DNA of 64,000 nucleotides from Sacculina carcini (Eukaryota > Arthropoda > Thecostraca > Sacculinidae). The position numbers and the translations under genes were made by a program. This document shows, piece after piece, positions 34,163 through 49,100 of this stretch; positions within the stretch are counted from its first letter, which is position 1, and each line of letters starts with the position of its first letter. Below the pieces are notes generated by a model that was given only the letters and a program-made list of their open reading frames with translations, was not told the origin of the DNA and made no database searches. The stretch is taken from contig OU696596.1 of assembly GCA_916048095.2 (NCBI GenBank), forward strand, positions 4,552,695 through 4,616,694. Reading direction: 5' to 3'.

Positions 34163-37100
34163 CTCGACATTGAAACAGTTGTCATACAGAGATATATGTC
34201 CGTGCGCTCACAATCTGTCCACTATATCTGCTCTTTTTCTCTATTTCTCACTTGCTCTCCGACTCTACCTTGTTCTGCACACACAGATCTCCCTTTCGGT
34301 CATCGTTGGAAGTGTGTGTGTGTATGTCTGTGAGAGTGCGTGTGCCGAGGGGGTAGCTCCGTGGTCATTGTCCCAAACAGGGGGCGCCCCCCTGTATGGC
34401 GCCACGTGGCCCATAAATGCGACGACAATGCGCGCCAGAACAGCGCAATCAGTGCTTGTATGTGCGTGTGTGTCTGTGTGCGTGTATGTGTTATTTGCGA
34501 CAGCGGTTGTTCCATAAACGCGGAGACAAGGCAATTGGATGACACAAAGTAGCATACAACGTACAGGCTCATACAGACATCAGGCGCGTACAGACGCAAA
34601 GTGCATAGCCTATACGTTGGCATATAGACTTTGCGTTGTAAATATATCTGTGTACGTTGTTAGCGTGTGTGTAAACATGCGTTCCACCACACAACAGAAA
34701 CTGACTACCATTGTCACCTACAGATTATATGAGGAAAGCCAAGTTGAAACAATGAGAGAAATGAGATCTTATTTTACTACTACGATTTGATTCATTTACG
34801 TGCGAGTATGCATATGAGTATGTTGGTTGTCTTTTTTCGGAACCGATAAGTCACATCTCTTACCGAATTATTCTACATTGAGCGTCTTCTTTCATGGCTT
34901 CGTTTGACAACTATTGTCAATGATATGATCTGATGCTTCCTCCAACAATTATTGCGGGAAACATGATGCCGATGCTCCCAATGGTTATGTCATTGCATAC
35001 TTTTCGCAATATTGTGCAGCAAGCATGTAACCTTGTGTTTACAACTTGACAAACGTAGAGTATCATCGTAAAAAGGACATAATCAAAGAGCACTGGATAT
35101 CAATGACTGTAGTGGATCCTTCATCACTAACCTTCGGTTGTGGATGGCCGGTCACGTGACATTTGACCCTAGCCGAATGACCTGTGCCTGTGTAAACAGA
35201 GCTGCTCACCGCGTCGACCTCAGGAGCATCTATTTGGCAGAACATACAACATACACGTCGCTTGCATTATTTACGTTTACAACATACCATTGTCTGCCCA
35301 ATGACGGTCTTAGTAAAACTTTTTTCATTTAGTTTTGTCAATACCATGATAATGTCAGAACATTGGGGTTGTGTCGGTACATATACATGAACCAAAATAA
35401 CTGACAGAAAAGCATGAGAATGAAGAAAGTAGGATAAAAAAATAGGATGGAAGACATCCGTTATTGGGAAGACTTGGAAGAAAATATACAAGTGTTTTGC
35501 GTCACAATAAGAGCCTTTGGTCATCATTTGACGCGGATGAAATTTATATGATATAATTCATAAAAGGCGATTTCACTTCACTGACTCAGCGGAAATACAA
35601 ACGAATGACAAATTTAGACCGTTTTTTAAAATAAACGTCTCAATATCTTCGGCGGGTCATTGTAGCTAAAAAAGTGTGCCAATACAAAGAGGATGAATAT
35701 GTCAAGAGGTCTAGAAACTGAGATGCCGTAACCCGATGAGTAGACATACTTACAAGCGTGCTCCATCGTGATCGCTGGTGTTTCACTCTCACTCTCCCGT
35801 GAGCAACTTCCGATACTAGTCTATTGTGAATGACCACACGTACCGGCTGAATGTTCACACAATAAGTGCTGCCACTAAAGCGTACCCTCGATTCACACGT
35901 CAACAACAACGGGACTTTGTTCGAGTTTTGCCGGTGGTTTTTGCTTGAATGCTCGAGGAATGGTTGTGTTTTGTGCTTTGTGTGTATCTACGTGGGTATG
36001 TGTGCTATTGTTGCAGCTGTGTACCGAGGTGTGTCGCTATTCGTGCCAAACCGTTCTGAATCTATGAGCATGATGTTTTCACATGATGTTGGTCATTGAT
36101 TTGCTCTTTCGGTTCTTGTTGTGTGCTGTGTACTGAGCACAGGCTTTCGAGTGGTTGTTCCTAGCACGAGAATGTCGTTGTTTGTTAATGGTTTAACGTG
36201 GCCACTCGAGCAAAGGTCTTTACGAACAGCTTTTACAAACTTTTACAAGAAATCTTTGTGTATATTCAAACTCTTGAATCTGTTTTGAGGTTAGAAACGT
36301 CGTTTTGCTGTGTGATTTTTGAATGATGAATGAATGGCTGACTAGTTAATTTTTTTCTATTTTTGGCTCAGATTATAGTAATCAGGGTCACCTGTAGGAT
36401 GTATTCAATTATTGGCGGTAAGATGATCAATTCAAGTTGATCATTGTGAATCAAGTTGTTCATTCTTGGAACATACCTTCTGGACAGCTCCTTGTCGTCG
36501 ATTGCTAAAATGTCATTAACCCTTACTAGCTAATACATCTACACAAATTTTCAAAGCTAATCTTAGGATGATCTCATTGAACTCTTCCTTTCCTTGCTTG
36601 TTTAAGTGTCGTCATTTCAAAAGTTACAAATGGCCACGTGACGTGTTGACATGAGTATCTTGTTGTTTCTAAGCTTAACAGGTCACCACACAGTTCCGCT
36701 GATAATTCTTTGTAATAAGCCATTGGGTGCATAGATGTGTGTATGTGTATACCTGTTTGTGTGTGTGTGTGTGTGTGTGTGTTTGTGTGTGTGTGTGCCC
36801 AATGACCATTGCGTCGCATGCCAAATGGTAGTGGGTAGAAGACATACTTCTCTTTCCACCTCTACTTATCAATGGCAACCTAGCCGACCTAAACACCAAC
36901 TCTACCAAGACGCATAGCCAGGAAACCTGTTTGCATATGCGCAGGTGCACGTGTGTGTATGTTCGTGCTGAGGGTTTTTAAATAGACGTGCCATATTTAT
37001 CTTTGGTTCAGTGAAATATTCAGAATGTAAATAAACGCGTTACTCGGTTACTGAAATATGATTAGAGTCAGTTCGAGTGAATATGTACGTATCCGGGTGA

Positions 37101-40100
37101 ATGAACTCCAGTAATTTGCTATGAATTGATCGTGTTTCCATGTGTTATGGAGTTTGAGGAATTGAAGGATATATTAGCTACGCGCACGTTACTAAATGAC
37201 GTAATTTAGGCGAATTAGACATAAGTCAGTTTAGTAATAGTAGGCGTGTGTACATAGTCTATCACTGGTGGATACGGGGTCATGCGAATCGCCCTTACGT
37301 TGGTACATCATGCACGATATCCATAGATCTATATATGCACCTACTTGGGTACCCCTTTGAAAATTTATGGTTCCTCCACTACCTCCATCAGGTCGCTCCT
37401 GGCGACTAAGTCTAAATCCGCAGTCCTGTTAACTCTGGGTAGTTTTAACAACAATATATACAGTTTAATAGACATATCCGTATGTGTGTGTGTGTTTGTG
37501 TGTCTTTGTGCGTGTGTATATGAAACGTACACTTGACATCCACTTGAATGTCCTTGACGATGGCGTTGCCAACTCCATTGTCCACCGTGCACCGGTAGAC
37601 ACCTCGATGTTGTGGTTTGATCGAAGCTATTTGCAGCACTTCAGAAGTGAGCTTTTTGTCGCCGTACGGCAAAACACCATCCTGTGCGCCGCAATCGTAC
37701 CAAAGTGCATAGTAAGATCAGCATGAATATATGAATTTGTTTAATGATACAGTTTTCAGCGTATAAAATACGGTATGCACTGATTTTATCTGGTAGACCG
37801 AGATCCCCTTGAGGAGTGGACCTGAAATAAAAACATCAGGAATAAAGACAAGTTTACAATGTGGTTGTGTTTCTAGCAGAGTATCAATTTCCATGTTCGA
37901 TTCAATATGCAATATTTGGAAAATGGGAAAGCGATAGATTTACCCACAGTCTCACACAATTGGACAATCCCAACAGGTTTATGAATGATGCATCTTTGCA
38001 TCAATATACCCTTCATTTGATGGCAGGTGAGTTAACAATTCAATCTGACACCTTGTGTCTCATAAATCGTTTTCAACAGAGATTTATCGCGTGGAGTTTT
38101 CCGTGTCTGCGTGTTTGTCTGGGTGTGTATGTCAACACGTAGTGTAAGAGGGTATACGCTATGCTATGTGCACTGAAAGCGATTGTATCATTTAATGATG
38201 ACTCCAGAAATTTCAAAACGATTCCTTTTTGTAGACTTCACTTTCGTGATTGCTACACAATAGCGCGTTTCATTATAAATAGTGATGCAGAGATATATTA
38301 TCAATGCCTTCTTAGAATGTCCATCCAGCGAAATTGCAATAAGTGGATGAAGTGGATTGAAGTGGAGCAAACCGTTGCATGGAGAAGCAATCGTGAAATG
38401 TCATGAAATTTTGAAACAACAATGCATCATTGAATGGGACTTGCGGTAACACATTTAGATTTGATGATATAAGATTAAACGTACTTCACTTTCAATACCA
38501 ACTTATCAGATCTCATCAGATTTTTTATTATCACTTATTTGTGGTCTGTTCTTTCGAAAAATCACGCCTGGGACTTCACAAATTATTTCACCTTTCCATA
38601 AATATCTCCTGAATAGGATTGCTAAAAGAGTCAACGGACTTCTCTCGAGACGTTATATATGTTAGAGGAATCTTCTTTTCCACTCCCCTTCCTTCTTACT
38701 GATGAATCCTGTTAAATCGCCACACAAGAATAACGGTGCAGTGGCATCATTTATCACCTTTTTCGTCCACGTCACTGTTGGTTTCGGATATCCATCGGCG
38801 TCGCATTTCAACTCAACTGAGGATCCTTGTTTTGTGAGGACAGTTCCATCCGCTGGCGTTGTCTGAACCGTAGGTGGATCTGTCAACGTTAAGACATTTT
38901 TGATGTCAGTGTCAATGCGGAGAGTGTTGCCAATTGAGCAACATTAATAACAATGTCAATATAATTCCACACAGGGAGAAAAATCACAAGGAAAATCTAC
39001 GAATCTCAAAGTGAAAATCAAGGTGAGTGAACTGAGCAGGAGCGCTTTGCACGATAATTGTAGACAACTTCGCTAATCAACCCATGCGCCACCAACTCAT
39101 CTGGTATATCTCGTGTTTTATGCAAAACACTCGTATACCAGAACAATGACAACAAGACACTTGACAAGCATCACTCACATTTGACGCGAACGGTGTGCAC
39201 CAGATCAATTTCAGGGCTGCTGGATACCGTGCATTTGTACTTTCCATTGTCGGACGGCTGGACGGCTTCTATCAGGAGTCGGTTTCCTTTGTCTCCGACC
39301 CTTTTCTCGTGCACACGAGCTGCAAAATCCGCCGGCACGACCTGTTGCTTGATGTCGTCCAGGAAAATCAGCATTTCTCCCTTGTACCACATATTCACTG
39401 TCTCACCTGTAACAGCCCGCGAGATGAGTCGAGTGAAAAGAATGTCCCACCAATTCCAGATGAAATCAAGAAGATACAGATCAATATGAAATCACATCGT
39501 TGCAAAGCTACACACAGCAGCAATTGTCTTGAATAACACAATCGAATAACCAACACGATTTGGATACGTGGTTGTAACATGAAAACCTCATATGTTTGGG
39601 ACCAATGGCAAATGTTTGCTTAGTACGTTTACTTGCTCCATGATATGTTTGGTGGTTGAAATTTAAAATCTAGCCTAAATTGGCTTTACATTGACCAATG
39701 AACGACTTCAGGAATATATTGCAATTCATATAAGTTGACACAGGCTTTGAATAGCACATTAATTTGGAAATATTTGAAAATTTGTAGTTTTTCTGTAGAT
39801 TTCACTTTCCTTGAAAAACAGTGTTACTGGATGCGCTCTGCTTACCTAGCTTGTCGACCAGACACGGGAGTGACACATTTTCGCCTACAAGAGGTTCCAC
39901 TTCCAGTGCGGTACTGGTGAATGTGGGATGATGAAACTGAAATATTTCTGAATCCTCCCCTGTTTCGTCATCATTGTAGTCATCGTAATCCTCTGCAATT
40001 GCTCCTGCGACACAACCATAATCAACAGACAATATCATCAATCAAATTATCACGCTAGTGCAGATTAATACAAATAATCTCAATTACAAGTGAATCATTT

Positions 40101-43100
40101 GTTTTGCAGACGTGTCATGTTATTTTGGATGAAATATTCCCAGCAGCCGCAAAAATCAGCCAATCTTAAAGCACTACTATGGAATGAGTTGTGTTAACCC
40201 ATGATATAGCAAAGCCGCTATAGTTGAAGCCTCATATGAAGATTTCCGTATGTGTGGAGGATGTATATTATCCCTACTGGACATTGCATGTGATGGAGCA
40301 AGTATTCATTATGTGGAATCTGGGGCATTACTTGCATTACAGTGGACGCCTAGCGCTGCTGCCCACCGAAGAACAAGAACGAATGAAACTGCATTATCTT
40401 CGATCTTATCACATTCTTGAATATTTCTCGAGCAACCGTCACTAGATGGGTCGAGAGAAGGATAATCCTCCTGCATTGTCAACTTGTCTGACCGTTCCAC
40501 CACCACCACTCGCTGGGGACGGACTGTCAAATGGTGTTGCTGCGAGACACCGCTGATGTCGATCACGAGGCGACCTGACCGTTGCTGAGCCGGCAACTAC
40601 AATAGCACCGCGTGTCCATACACTAAGCGCTTTGTCCAAATGCACACGTCGCGTCATTCAGGCGGCATCCTCTGAAGCGAGATTGGCCGCATAAGAAGGC
40701 GCTTTGCTCTTGCATCTTTTATATGTTCATTGAAGACGTGCCATTTACCGGTCACAGTGGGCGGCAACTGGATCGATGCGTATCCATAACCTTTCCAAAT
40801 CACACGTGCTCTGAAGACCAGTTCCAAAGAAAAAACTTTCGCCGTTGTGTGTCGTACGCCAGGCAAAAACCACAGTGTAAACACACGCACACACATTCAC
40901 GTAGTTTCTCAATAGAGAATTGCTATCCTCTCGCACGATGTTGTGTTCCGATAGCGAGCGGTGTGAAACGACAGGCCATTAGCTGATGTCATTAACAACC
41001 AAGATGGTGGCACCTGCATATGAGCGTTTGGCACCTCCATGTCAGCCGACGTTAGCAATTAGGAGAAATTTTAGAGCGCAAATCAGCTGTATCTAAGTAT
41101 TGACAGGTGAGAGTACGGTTTACCACACACGCACACGCACACATAAACACAAGGACACACACAAAGTCGAATCGTGTGCCCTGAGTTGAGAATATATAGA
41201 TAACAGTAGCGCGAACATCCTGACATACTAACGATGTTCATCAGCACACAGGCAGACGTACTAGCGCGCACCACAGGGGTCGATATTGATTAAAAGCATA
41301 ATCGTGTAGCCGATCCTAACTTCTCAGCGAATCTACGCTTTCTGAGCGGCCGGAAGTTTACAGAGTGCCCGTCGCCAAAGGGCGGAAGATGCTGCGGAAG
41401 AGGTTGATGTCAGTCACAGAGGCGACGTGATTGCGTAACTTGGGTGGGCTCGGATTTTGCTTCAATGACGGTTCAATGCAGCCGGTTGATCATGACCAAG
41501 TTCAGCATTATGAAAAAATGAAGCGATGATTAAAAGGTTATGATTTGTGTATTCAGATTGATAAGCACAATTAAATTAGGTCAAAACTGAGGTTTCGCAA
41601 GCTACAATGAACTGAAAGACTTGGTACGGTCTCGTCAAGCGAACTAGGGACGCACCGGATGATAACTCAACCGGAAATAGAGGAAGATGCCAAACTGACG
41701 TGTAGAAAAATCTGGCAGAGGCTGGTAGAAGTGATCTCAGCACATTGTTCAAACAAAGGGAAACAAGCTGTGCGTGTATTTCTGCTGAGACCAATTCATA
41801 TATTACCGAATGAACATTTTCAAACTTCTATGAGTGGATTAGCAAGCACAAAACACCGACAAATGTACATATTCCACAACTAAATTCAACCAAGACCATC
41901 ACACTAACGTGATGCAGTGGTTCGATATTCAGCTCTTAACGAATGAAACAGAAAAAAAATCATTGACACGCGTGCGATGTGCACGTGCAGATTCGGTGCG
42001 CGCCTCGCTGGTTGGGGCACCTCCGTTGCGCTCGGCAATGGTTGATAATAAATTTCAGCGGGTGTGACCACGCATTGGTCGCAAGATTTAGTGACTGCCG
42101 GCACGTGAGCCATTTCACGCGCATTGCGAAAACGACGCAGAGAAAGGAATGTCGTTATCGGTTCATTTATTGCTCTATATCTCGCACATACACATACAGA
42201 TACACACATATAGCCGCTGCGACTTTTAAATAAAAAAAGAAGTAGAATTGAGTCAACTCTGTTGAATTCAACTCGTTTTTTAATTTCAATCATGAAATGC
42301 GGCATCCTAAAGGCCCGGTCTATGCATACTTTTTAGGACTATTAATTTAGAAAGTATCGTTAATGTTACTTTAAAATGTCTTGTCTTGAGGTAGATGCAA
42401 CAAGTAAAATTAATTTCAACTGCAGAACATTGATATTATTAATAAAATCAGTGGACAAGGTGGAATGTGAAGAACTTTAATGCTATAAATTGCATGTCTG
42501 CAGATCTCCATGTACCTTGATAGTCAACAAGTACAAAGAGTAAAGCTTGATATAGCAGGTCTATCAAATATTAAAGAATATCTAAATGTATAAATTACTT
42601 GCTAACAATAAATCTTACAGGACTTGGTGGTATATCGCTTTCAATATTTTATTTGTCGACAATTTAAATGTCTGTATGATGAATGTCAATAGAAGTCGCA
42701 GTTTGAATACACACACGCAGACACACGCTGGATATATGTCAAGCGATCAAGGACACAATTGAAGCCCTACTGTGAGCGATGAAACGAGACACTATCATGC
42801 ACTACTAGCACAATTGACCGCCTGATGGAAATGAGAACAACAATTCTCCTTGAACAATAAAACCGTAATTTTTTACGTTATTCAAACACCCCACATTGCA
42901 TTCTTCATTTGCGATCAGCGACAGTTCAGGGCACCACTTTTTCTTTTAGCTTTTTTTCTTCATTTTCGAGGGCGGTTCACTCACGACCAGAGCGTATTTT
43001 GTGTGTCTGTGTGTGTGAGTGTGTGCATATGTGTGAATATTTGAATGCAAATACGAACATGCTTGAATCTGACATGAATTGTGAAATGTTTGCGTAATAT

Positions 43101-46100
43101 TACACCTGATTGTGTGGTTTTTGAGTTGGTACTAAGATCAAGATCGATGGGAACTGTTGGTAGTTTTATCCTGCACGCACGTGAGGAAATTATCCTGAGC
43201 TGGGCTAGATCAAAGCTCGCCTTCTCAATAGCTGCTTTATTGGGTTCCTGCTTTTCATATTTGCTTTGCTAGGTTCCCTCCTTCTCTGTTCTCTGGCGTC
43301 TGACATTCTTGTGTATACAAAACGACTTATACTTATTTACTAAATACAAAAGTCTCTTATTGAGCTTTTCTCTCCAATCATGTGGTCTGAAGTATACTAT
43401 AGTGATTTGCGTTTATATCCTATCATTTGTTCCGTTTCTGGTATGTGGCTATATTTTTCCAGCTGTTGCGCCCGTCTTATATGATCTTGAGCACAATATG
43501 TACGTTCAGAGTCACGACATAAAGACAACACACGCGCGAGCAGTGGAACCTCGGTATATAGCACTAGCGAAAAGAGGAGTGTTTATACAGCACGGCCTCC
43601 ATGTCCGGGAACTTCCGATCCGCTGGACGCGATGACAGCACGGGACTCTCACGGCTTGTCACAACAGCCCTGACTGACAAGTTGTCCGGATCGACAGGCG
43701 GTGACATTCGATTAGCGTCCCAATTGTCCTCGGAAGTCCTTCGGACATTGGCGTACTCAGAGTTGTCCGTGCCAGGGTGCTTTCAACAACTCATCTACAG
43801 AGTTGAACTCTGTAGATGGGAAATTTGTCATATGTCCCATGAGGTCGTTGCACCCGTGATCACAAAAGGAAATAGTAGTAAATGGTATAATGAACAAATA
43901 ACAGGTTTTGTGCATGGGTTGGGTTCCTTGGAAATAGAGACCCCCTCGTATATATTCACAGTGAGTAAGTACAACTATTTTTAAACAATCATTGTACTCT
44001 ATTTTTGAGTTTTTCATACTTTATGCTCAATAGCTTCCAAAGGAGACATACGTTTATACAGTTTCTATTTTATTAACGATTATAGGTTTCTAAACATTCT
44101 CAGTTTCATTTATTGCCATAAGATAACACCGTTTGATATCAATTCACTCGTATATTTTCCTTAGTTTTTTTTGCCGTGCTTACTTTGGTTACACTGTCTT
44201 CTACACACTTCCGTAACGTGAGTATTTATTCGCAATTTCCAACAAGGATGTTTCATATCAGCAGATTGTGTGCTCCGGCAGCATTTCTGTGGGTACTATT
44301 TCGCCACTGAGATGACTTAGATTCGTATTTCGCATATGATGAGTGCATTGACTGTCACAATTCGTATTACCCTATGCTCAATGACAGTTGATTACTCGAA
44401 ACACTTGTAAACATGTTACGAATTGTAATGTGCCGCTGTGGTAGTGTTTACCGTAATATGTCACATAGTGATCACGTCATATACCATATCAGATGGTAAG
44501 ATGACATCTACCATATCATACCCGCGGCATATTGCACTGATATGATGGATGGCGCGAACGAATGCCTCCTCAATCTCTTCCACTCGTAAATCATCAAAAC
44601 TTGTTTGAGGTATTATCGTTCTGTATCATGGGTGTCGGATCATTGCATGTGTGTCTGTATGCATGCGTTCGCGTGCGTCTGTCTGTATGCGTGTGTTTGT
44701 TTGTGAGTGCGTTATACGCTCGACGGCATGGAAGATACGGGTGTATGGCCGCAAAATCTGTAACGCTTGGTCTCCATGACAACAGCCACAGCCTAGGCTG
44801 TTGTCCTTGACAACGCATTGGGTGGCTGATCCCACCGTATGTGTGTGTGTGTGTGTGTGTTTGTGTGTGTTTGTCGCTTATTAAATCCCTGACAACCTTA
44901 GTGGACAATGGAGTCGATTTAAGCCCAGGCGAGGGCGGATGACACAAGCGTTCAGCGACCTCGGATATACGAGCATCAAGCTCGGCTGCAAAAAGCCGAA
45001 AAATTATTAACTCCACGCTCTCAGAATCTTGGGGAACATTGAGATTTCTCGAAGATGATTTTCAATTAACTTTGTTTTAACCAAGTCTGCCTTATTCTTA
45101 GACCCGACTCGATACGCCGTTGACTCAATGTCAGGTCAGAAGAAGGAATGTGCTATCACAAGTAATTTGTCGTGAACATGGCTTCCCGAAATTGGCCGCT
45201 TTGGGCCTTGTTTGTCGTGATATACCGTCCTGTTTGACAACACAACTGGCAATGGTGCACTCAGCTGGCAGAAAGACGCATCATAAACGACGATTTGTAC
45301 ATATTCATGAGTACATCATGAAGCGTTATGTTAAAAAAACAAGAACACATAATCAGGTTCTAGCTGACTACGCCTTCCTTTCTAAGCCTCTGGATTCCTG
45401 ACTACGTCTCTGTATGTCGTACCAGAAGTAGACATACTAGACTCATGGATGATACAGCAAATATACGTGAGTGATTCAGGGAAACTCATTGAATCAAATT
45501 CAAATGCGATATCAGTGATATCGTTCAATAGTGATTCAAGTGATATCATTTAATAGGACGATTACATCGATCCAATATTGACGAGCAAGACTGTAGAATG
45601 TCCCCACTGAAATAAACGAAGAACCTCGCAGATAGTGTTTTTCAATGTCGAGAAGAGGTATGATGTCATGTTAGCGGATTGCCTTGACAGTGGATTATAT
45701 ACCGGTTTACTATAAGCCGTGAGTAGTAGAGCATATTGCTGATATTCTCAAGTCGTGCACCAATATGATTGATATACCATTTATGACGACGTATCGTTCT
45801 TATACAAGACCATATAAAACATCAGTACATAGTATGATAACAAACACTTCAGCGTTTTCAAGAAGTGCTCAATGGCGACAATTGAGGCAAAATATCATTT
45901 TGATTGCATTTGGAACACACATGAACAACATGCTATCAGTCAAAATGATCTTTTACCGCTGGGAATATCAGCATGTCTGCCCTTCATGCTCATGAGTACA
46001 AGAAATAATATATTATTGAGGACAAATTTATGACATCTGTTAAAATTATTTATCACTTATAAGAGCGTAATATTGAAAAAACGCACATTGGCTTAAGAAA

Positions 46101-49100
46101 TTATTTGTGTCGGCATATACCCTCAAGTGTGGCATACGAACAGGTCAGAACGGGCCTCACAATTAAAATTGAGCTATGAATAAAACATCAGCACTGGGCG
46201 GAAGATGTCAGGTTTCAAGTGAAGCTCCGATCCCGCAAATTAGCATTCGTTCGTCCAGCGAAGACAGCCACGTGGCAGTGCTATGAATGGAAACAAGTGT
46301 GACCGAAGTACACCATTCAGCGTTTCCACTTGAACCGCTCTCGGAGGAGCACAGGCGCGGTGGCGGGAGCTGCTGTTCTGAACGCGCCAGTCCGTCACAA
46401 GATCCATCATCTCGTCAAGCTCTGACAGTTTCATGGACACGTATAGACATATGCTCCGTTCTTGCAGCGATTAGCGACCACGTGCGTGCTGCACCAGGAA
46501 ATAGTGAAACAACGCGGTGTAATACGCAAGTTAGTGCCGAACTGAAGCTCATTGTGGATGGACGCAATTTCATTCCACCAGTTGATTGTTTCATACAAGG
46601 ATTCAATTCTAGCACGCACACTATAGCTGGTGTATTTTCGTGTGACGGTTACGCGAGAATTTACGGAAACAAATTGACAGGCGACAAGCGAACAAGAGAT
46701 GCAAATCAAGCAACTTCATTTTTTACCATGAGCCAAAAACAACAGCATGAGTCAAGAGTAATTTGTTGACCCTAGGCGTCGCATATTTGTGTTTGTGTGT
46801 ATGTATGTGTATGTATGTGTATGTGTGTGTATGTATGTGTGTGTATGTGGGTGGATGTGTGTGCGCGACATCTTCATTCTGGAGCAGACACCATATCGAC
46901 GACATCACAACGAAAAAATGGAGCGAAGGCGAGGGGGAGTGAAAGAGGATGGAGAGCAAATGAACTCCTCTGCTCTCACGGATACCCTGCCATCGTGTGT
47001 GGCAGTGTGGATGATATGTGTGTGTATGTGCTTGTGTGTCTGTGTGTGTGTGTGTGTGTGTGGGTGTGTGTGTGTGGGTGTGTGTGTGTGCATAGCGTGC
47101 CACTGCTGTGTACCTCACGCGAGGTCCAAGGAAGTCACCCCACGAACTTCGCTGTGGCTATCTCGCTGGCACAGGCATACGCGTGCACAGAACGCTTGTG
47201 ATTACGAAACTCGAACACAAAAATAGTTTGTTCTTAAACAGGAACCTGCGTGTCTTCATGGAGCGTATTCATTCTGGGTGTAAACGCGAAAATGACAAAG
47301 GTTGATGGATAAGAAGTTTCTTTTCGTGGATGATGAGGCCTGCCCGGTAGGTAATTGCTTCTTCATTGGCTCAGCAGCTCAGAGCAACACCCGTTCCTCT
47401 GCCGGACCGTGTCTCCCCATTTGTTTGACCCTTGACTCGCGACTGGCCAGTTTGTGGTTTGTGCCGGGAACACTGGCGGCACAGCGGGAGCTCCGACACC
47501 CGGCAGCCTCTCCGCTATCAAAGCTGTCGCCGTAAATATCACCGTACCGTCGGGATATTTTGTCAAAGATGACTTACAACAACCAATTGGCATCAATAGC
47601 GATAGACATCTAGGACTGGCATTACAGCAAGCAGAAAAGACTTACTGTTGAAGGGTAGCTTCAGACAATCACATGACAATATCGCACAAGAAAAGAGGCC
47701 CAAAATATCAAATTGATCTTTGAACGTATACCAGAATTCAGGAACGAAATTGTGAGTGTAGACAAATCGGGCGATTAGTATGAACTGTTGTACGTGGCAT
47801 TGTTAGGCCAGTGAAATCTTCTGGCTCTGTCATAGTACGTAACGTATCAATAGGAGGATGTAAATTTCACATGAGGTAAGTTTATGGAAGCTATTACAGG
47901 GTTTATCACAATATCGGATACTCAACCACAGATCCTACAACAAACAGGGATGCATCATAGCTCGTCTATGCATAATAGCTCGTCTATGCATCATTAGCGA
48001 GCGAATCCTATCAATAAATAACACACGAGAAGCTTGTAATGTACAGTTGCAATGTACACACTGGCTGATCATCAAGCAATGCTGTTGAATACACCGTGCG
48101 GGGTTGTTGGGTTATATTGTGTTTATACTGGAATTGGCGCCGGCTAAAGCGGTTTGAGTATACTTTGTGCATCGAATTAGCGGTGTTGTTTGATAATAAT
48201 GGATGAAAATGTTGATGATGTATGTTTGAGGACTTCACTTTAAGGTTTCTCATTAACACAGCGCATTTGTTAACTAACCATATCCAGGCTGCATACTCAA
48301 GGATTAATTCCAAAGGGGTCAAAAGCGTCATATATAATCATTGCTCCAGAATATCGGACAAGTGCATGAATCGGTGCGTGTAACTCACTTGACAATATTT
48401 TGGTATGAAATAAACCTGTCCATATTATGAGAATATGTCGTTTTCCAAGTGATAAGCCTTCGCTTTAGATGCAACTTTTCAAATTGGTTTCTGTTGCGGA
48501 ACTCATTGTTCCTATTCCCGCTTCCTCTGCTTATATCTCATGGTTTCCGCCCTGTTCTCCCCTCCGTTTTGTCTGAGTCGCTCTACCGTGTCTGACGTTT
48601 GATCGAGTGTCAATGGAGACCTCCTGGAGAGGAAGTACCCACGCTGTCTCGTGCTGACAACTGGAAACGGTGTCGTGTGATCAGAAACCGTCCCGTAACA
48701 TCGTCGATTATATTTCACTTGGCTTACATTACACAGTGCTATCCGCATATTGAAAACGCCTGTGTTTAAACTAGAAGGACTGGTTTTCGTGTAATGCAGG
48801 TAACTAACAACGCCAAAACCATATTTCTGTATATTTGATTAGTTCTGATGGATTAACTCTAACTTTAGCGGGAGACTACAAATATAATTCACGATGATAT
48901 CACTCACAACGCTTGTGATGAACCACTAGGCTCGGCTAAACGTGTAGCGTTCCATTTGCTGTTTTAATCCGTGTATAACAAATGCGTGTGTGTAGACCGT
49001 GAAATCAATTAGCGGTGTCTGTGTCGGTGGAAGCCAGACGCTGCATCAGACCTGACTAACGTCACACCGTGATGTTTTCGGTGCCAGTGCATACCACCGA

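Larger units (their letters stand above)
26065..40004 (-). other. introns 2-9 of the IgCAM gene
   Basis: Intron sizes going 3' along the gene are 439, 299, 1076, 2301, 5707, 716, 2005 and 113 bp. Contents recognised: an (AT)n tract near 26728-26750, a copy of the 115-bp dispersed repeat at 28701, an F-box-like frame at 30418-30603, a hAT MITE at 31742-32043, and (TG)n/(CA)n runs near 31060-31140, 32915-33130, 34087-34158 and 36756-36799. No other coding exon was recognised. Confidence 0.5.

Noticed and set aside
46287-46769. A 160-codon plus-strand frame as a gene
   Set aside because: No domain, no clear splice partners, and the minus strand is open in part of it too; kept only as one of the GC-rich patches.
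47454-47651. A plus-strand frame with AGNTGGTAGAPTPG, briefly suggestive of a protease
   Set aside because: No catalytic motif; the bias comes from a GC-rich patch open on both strands.
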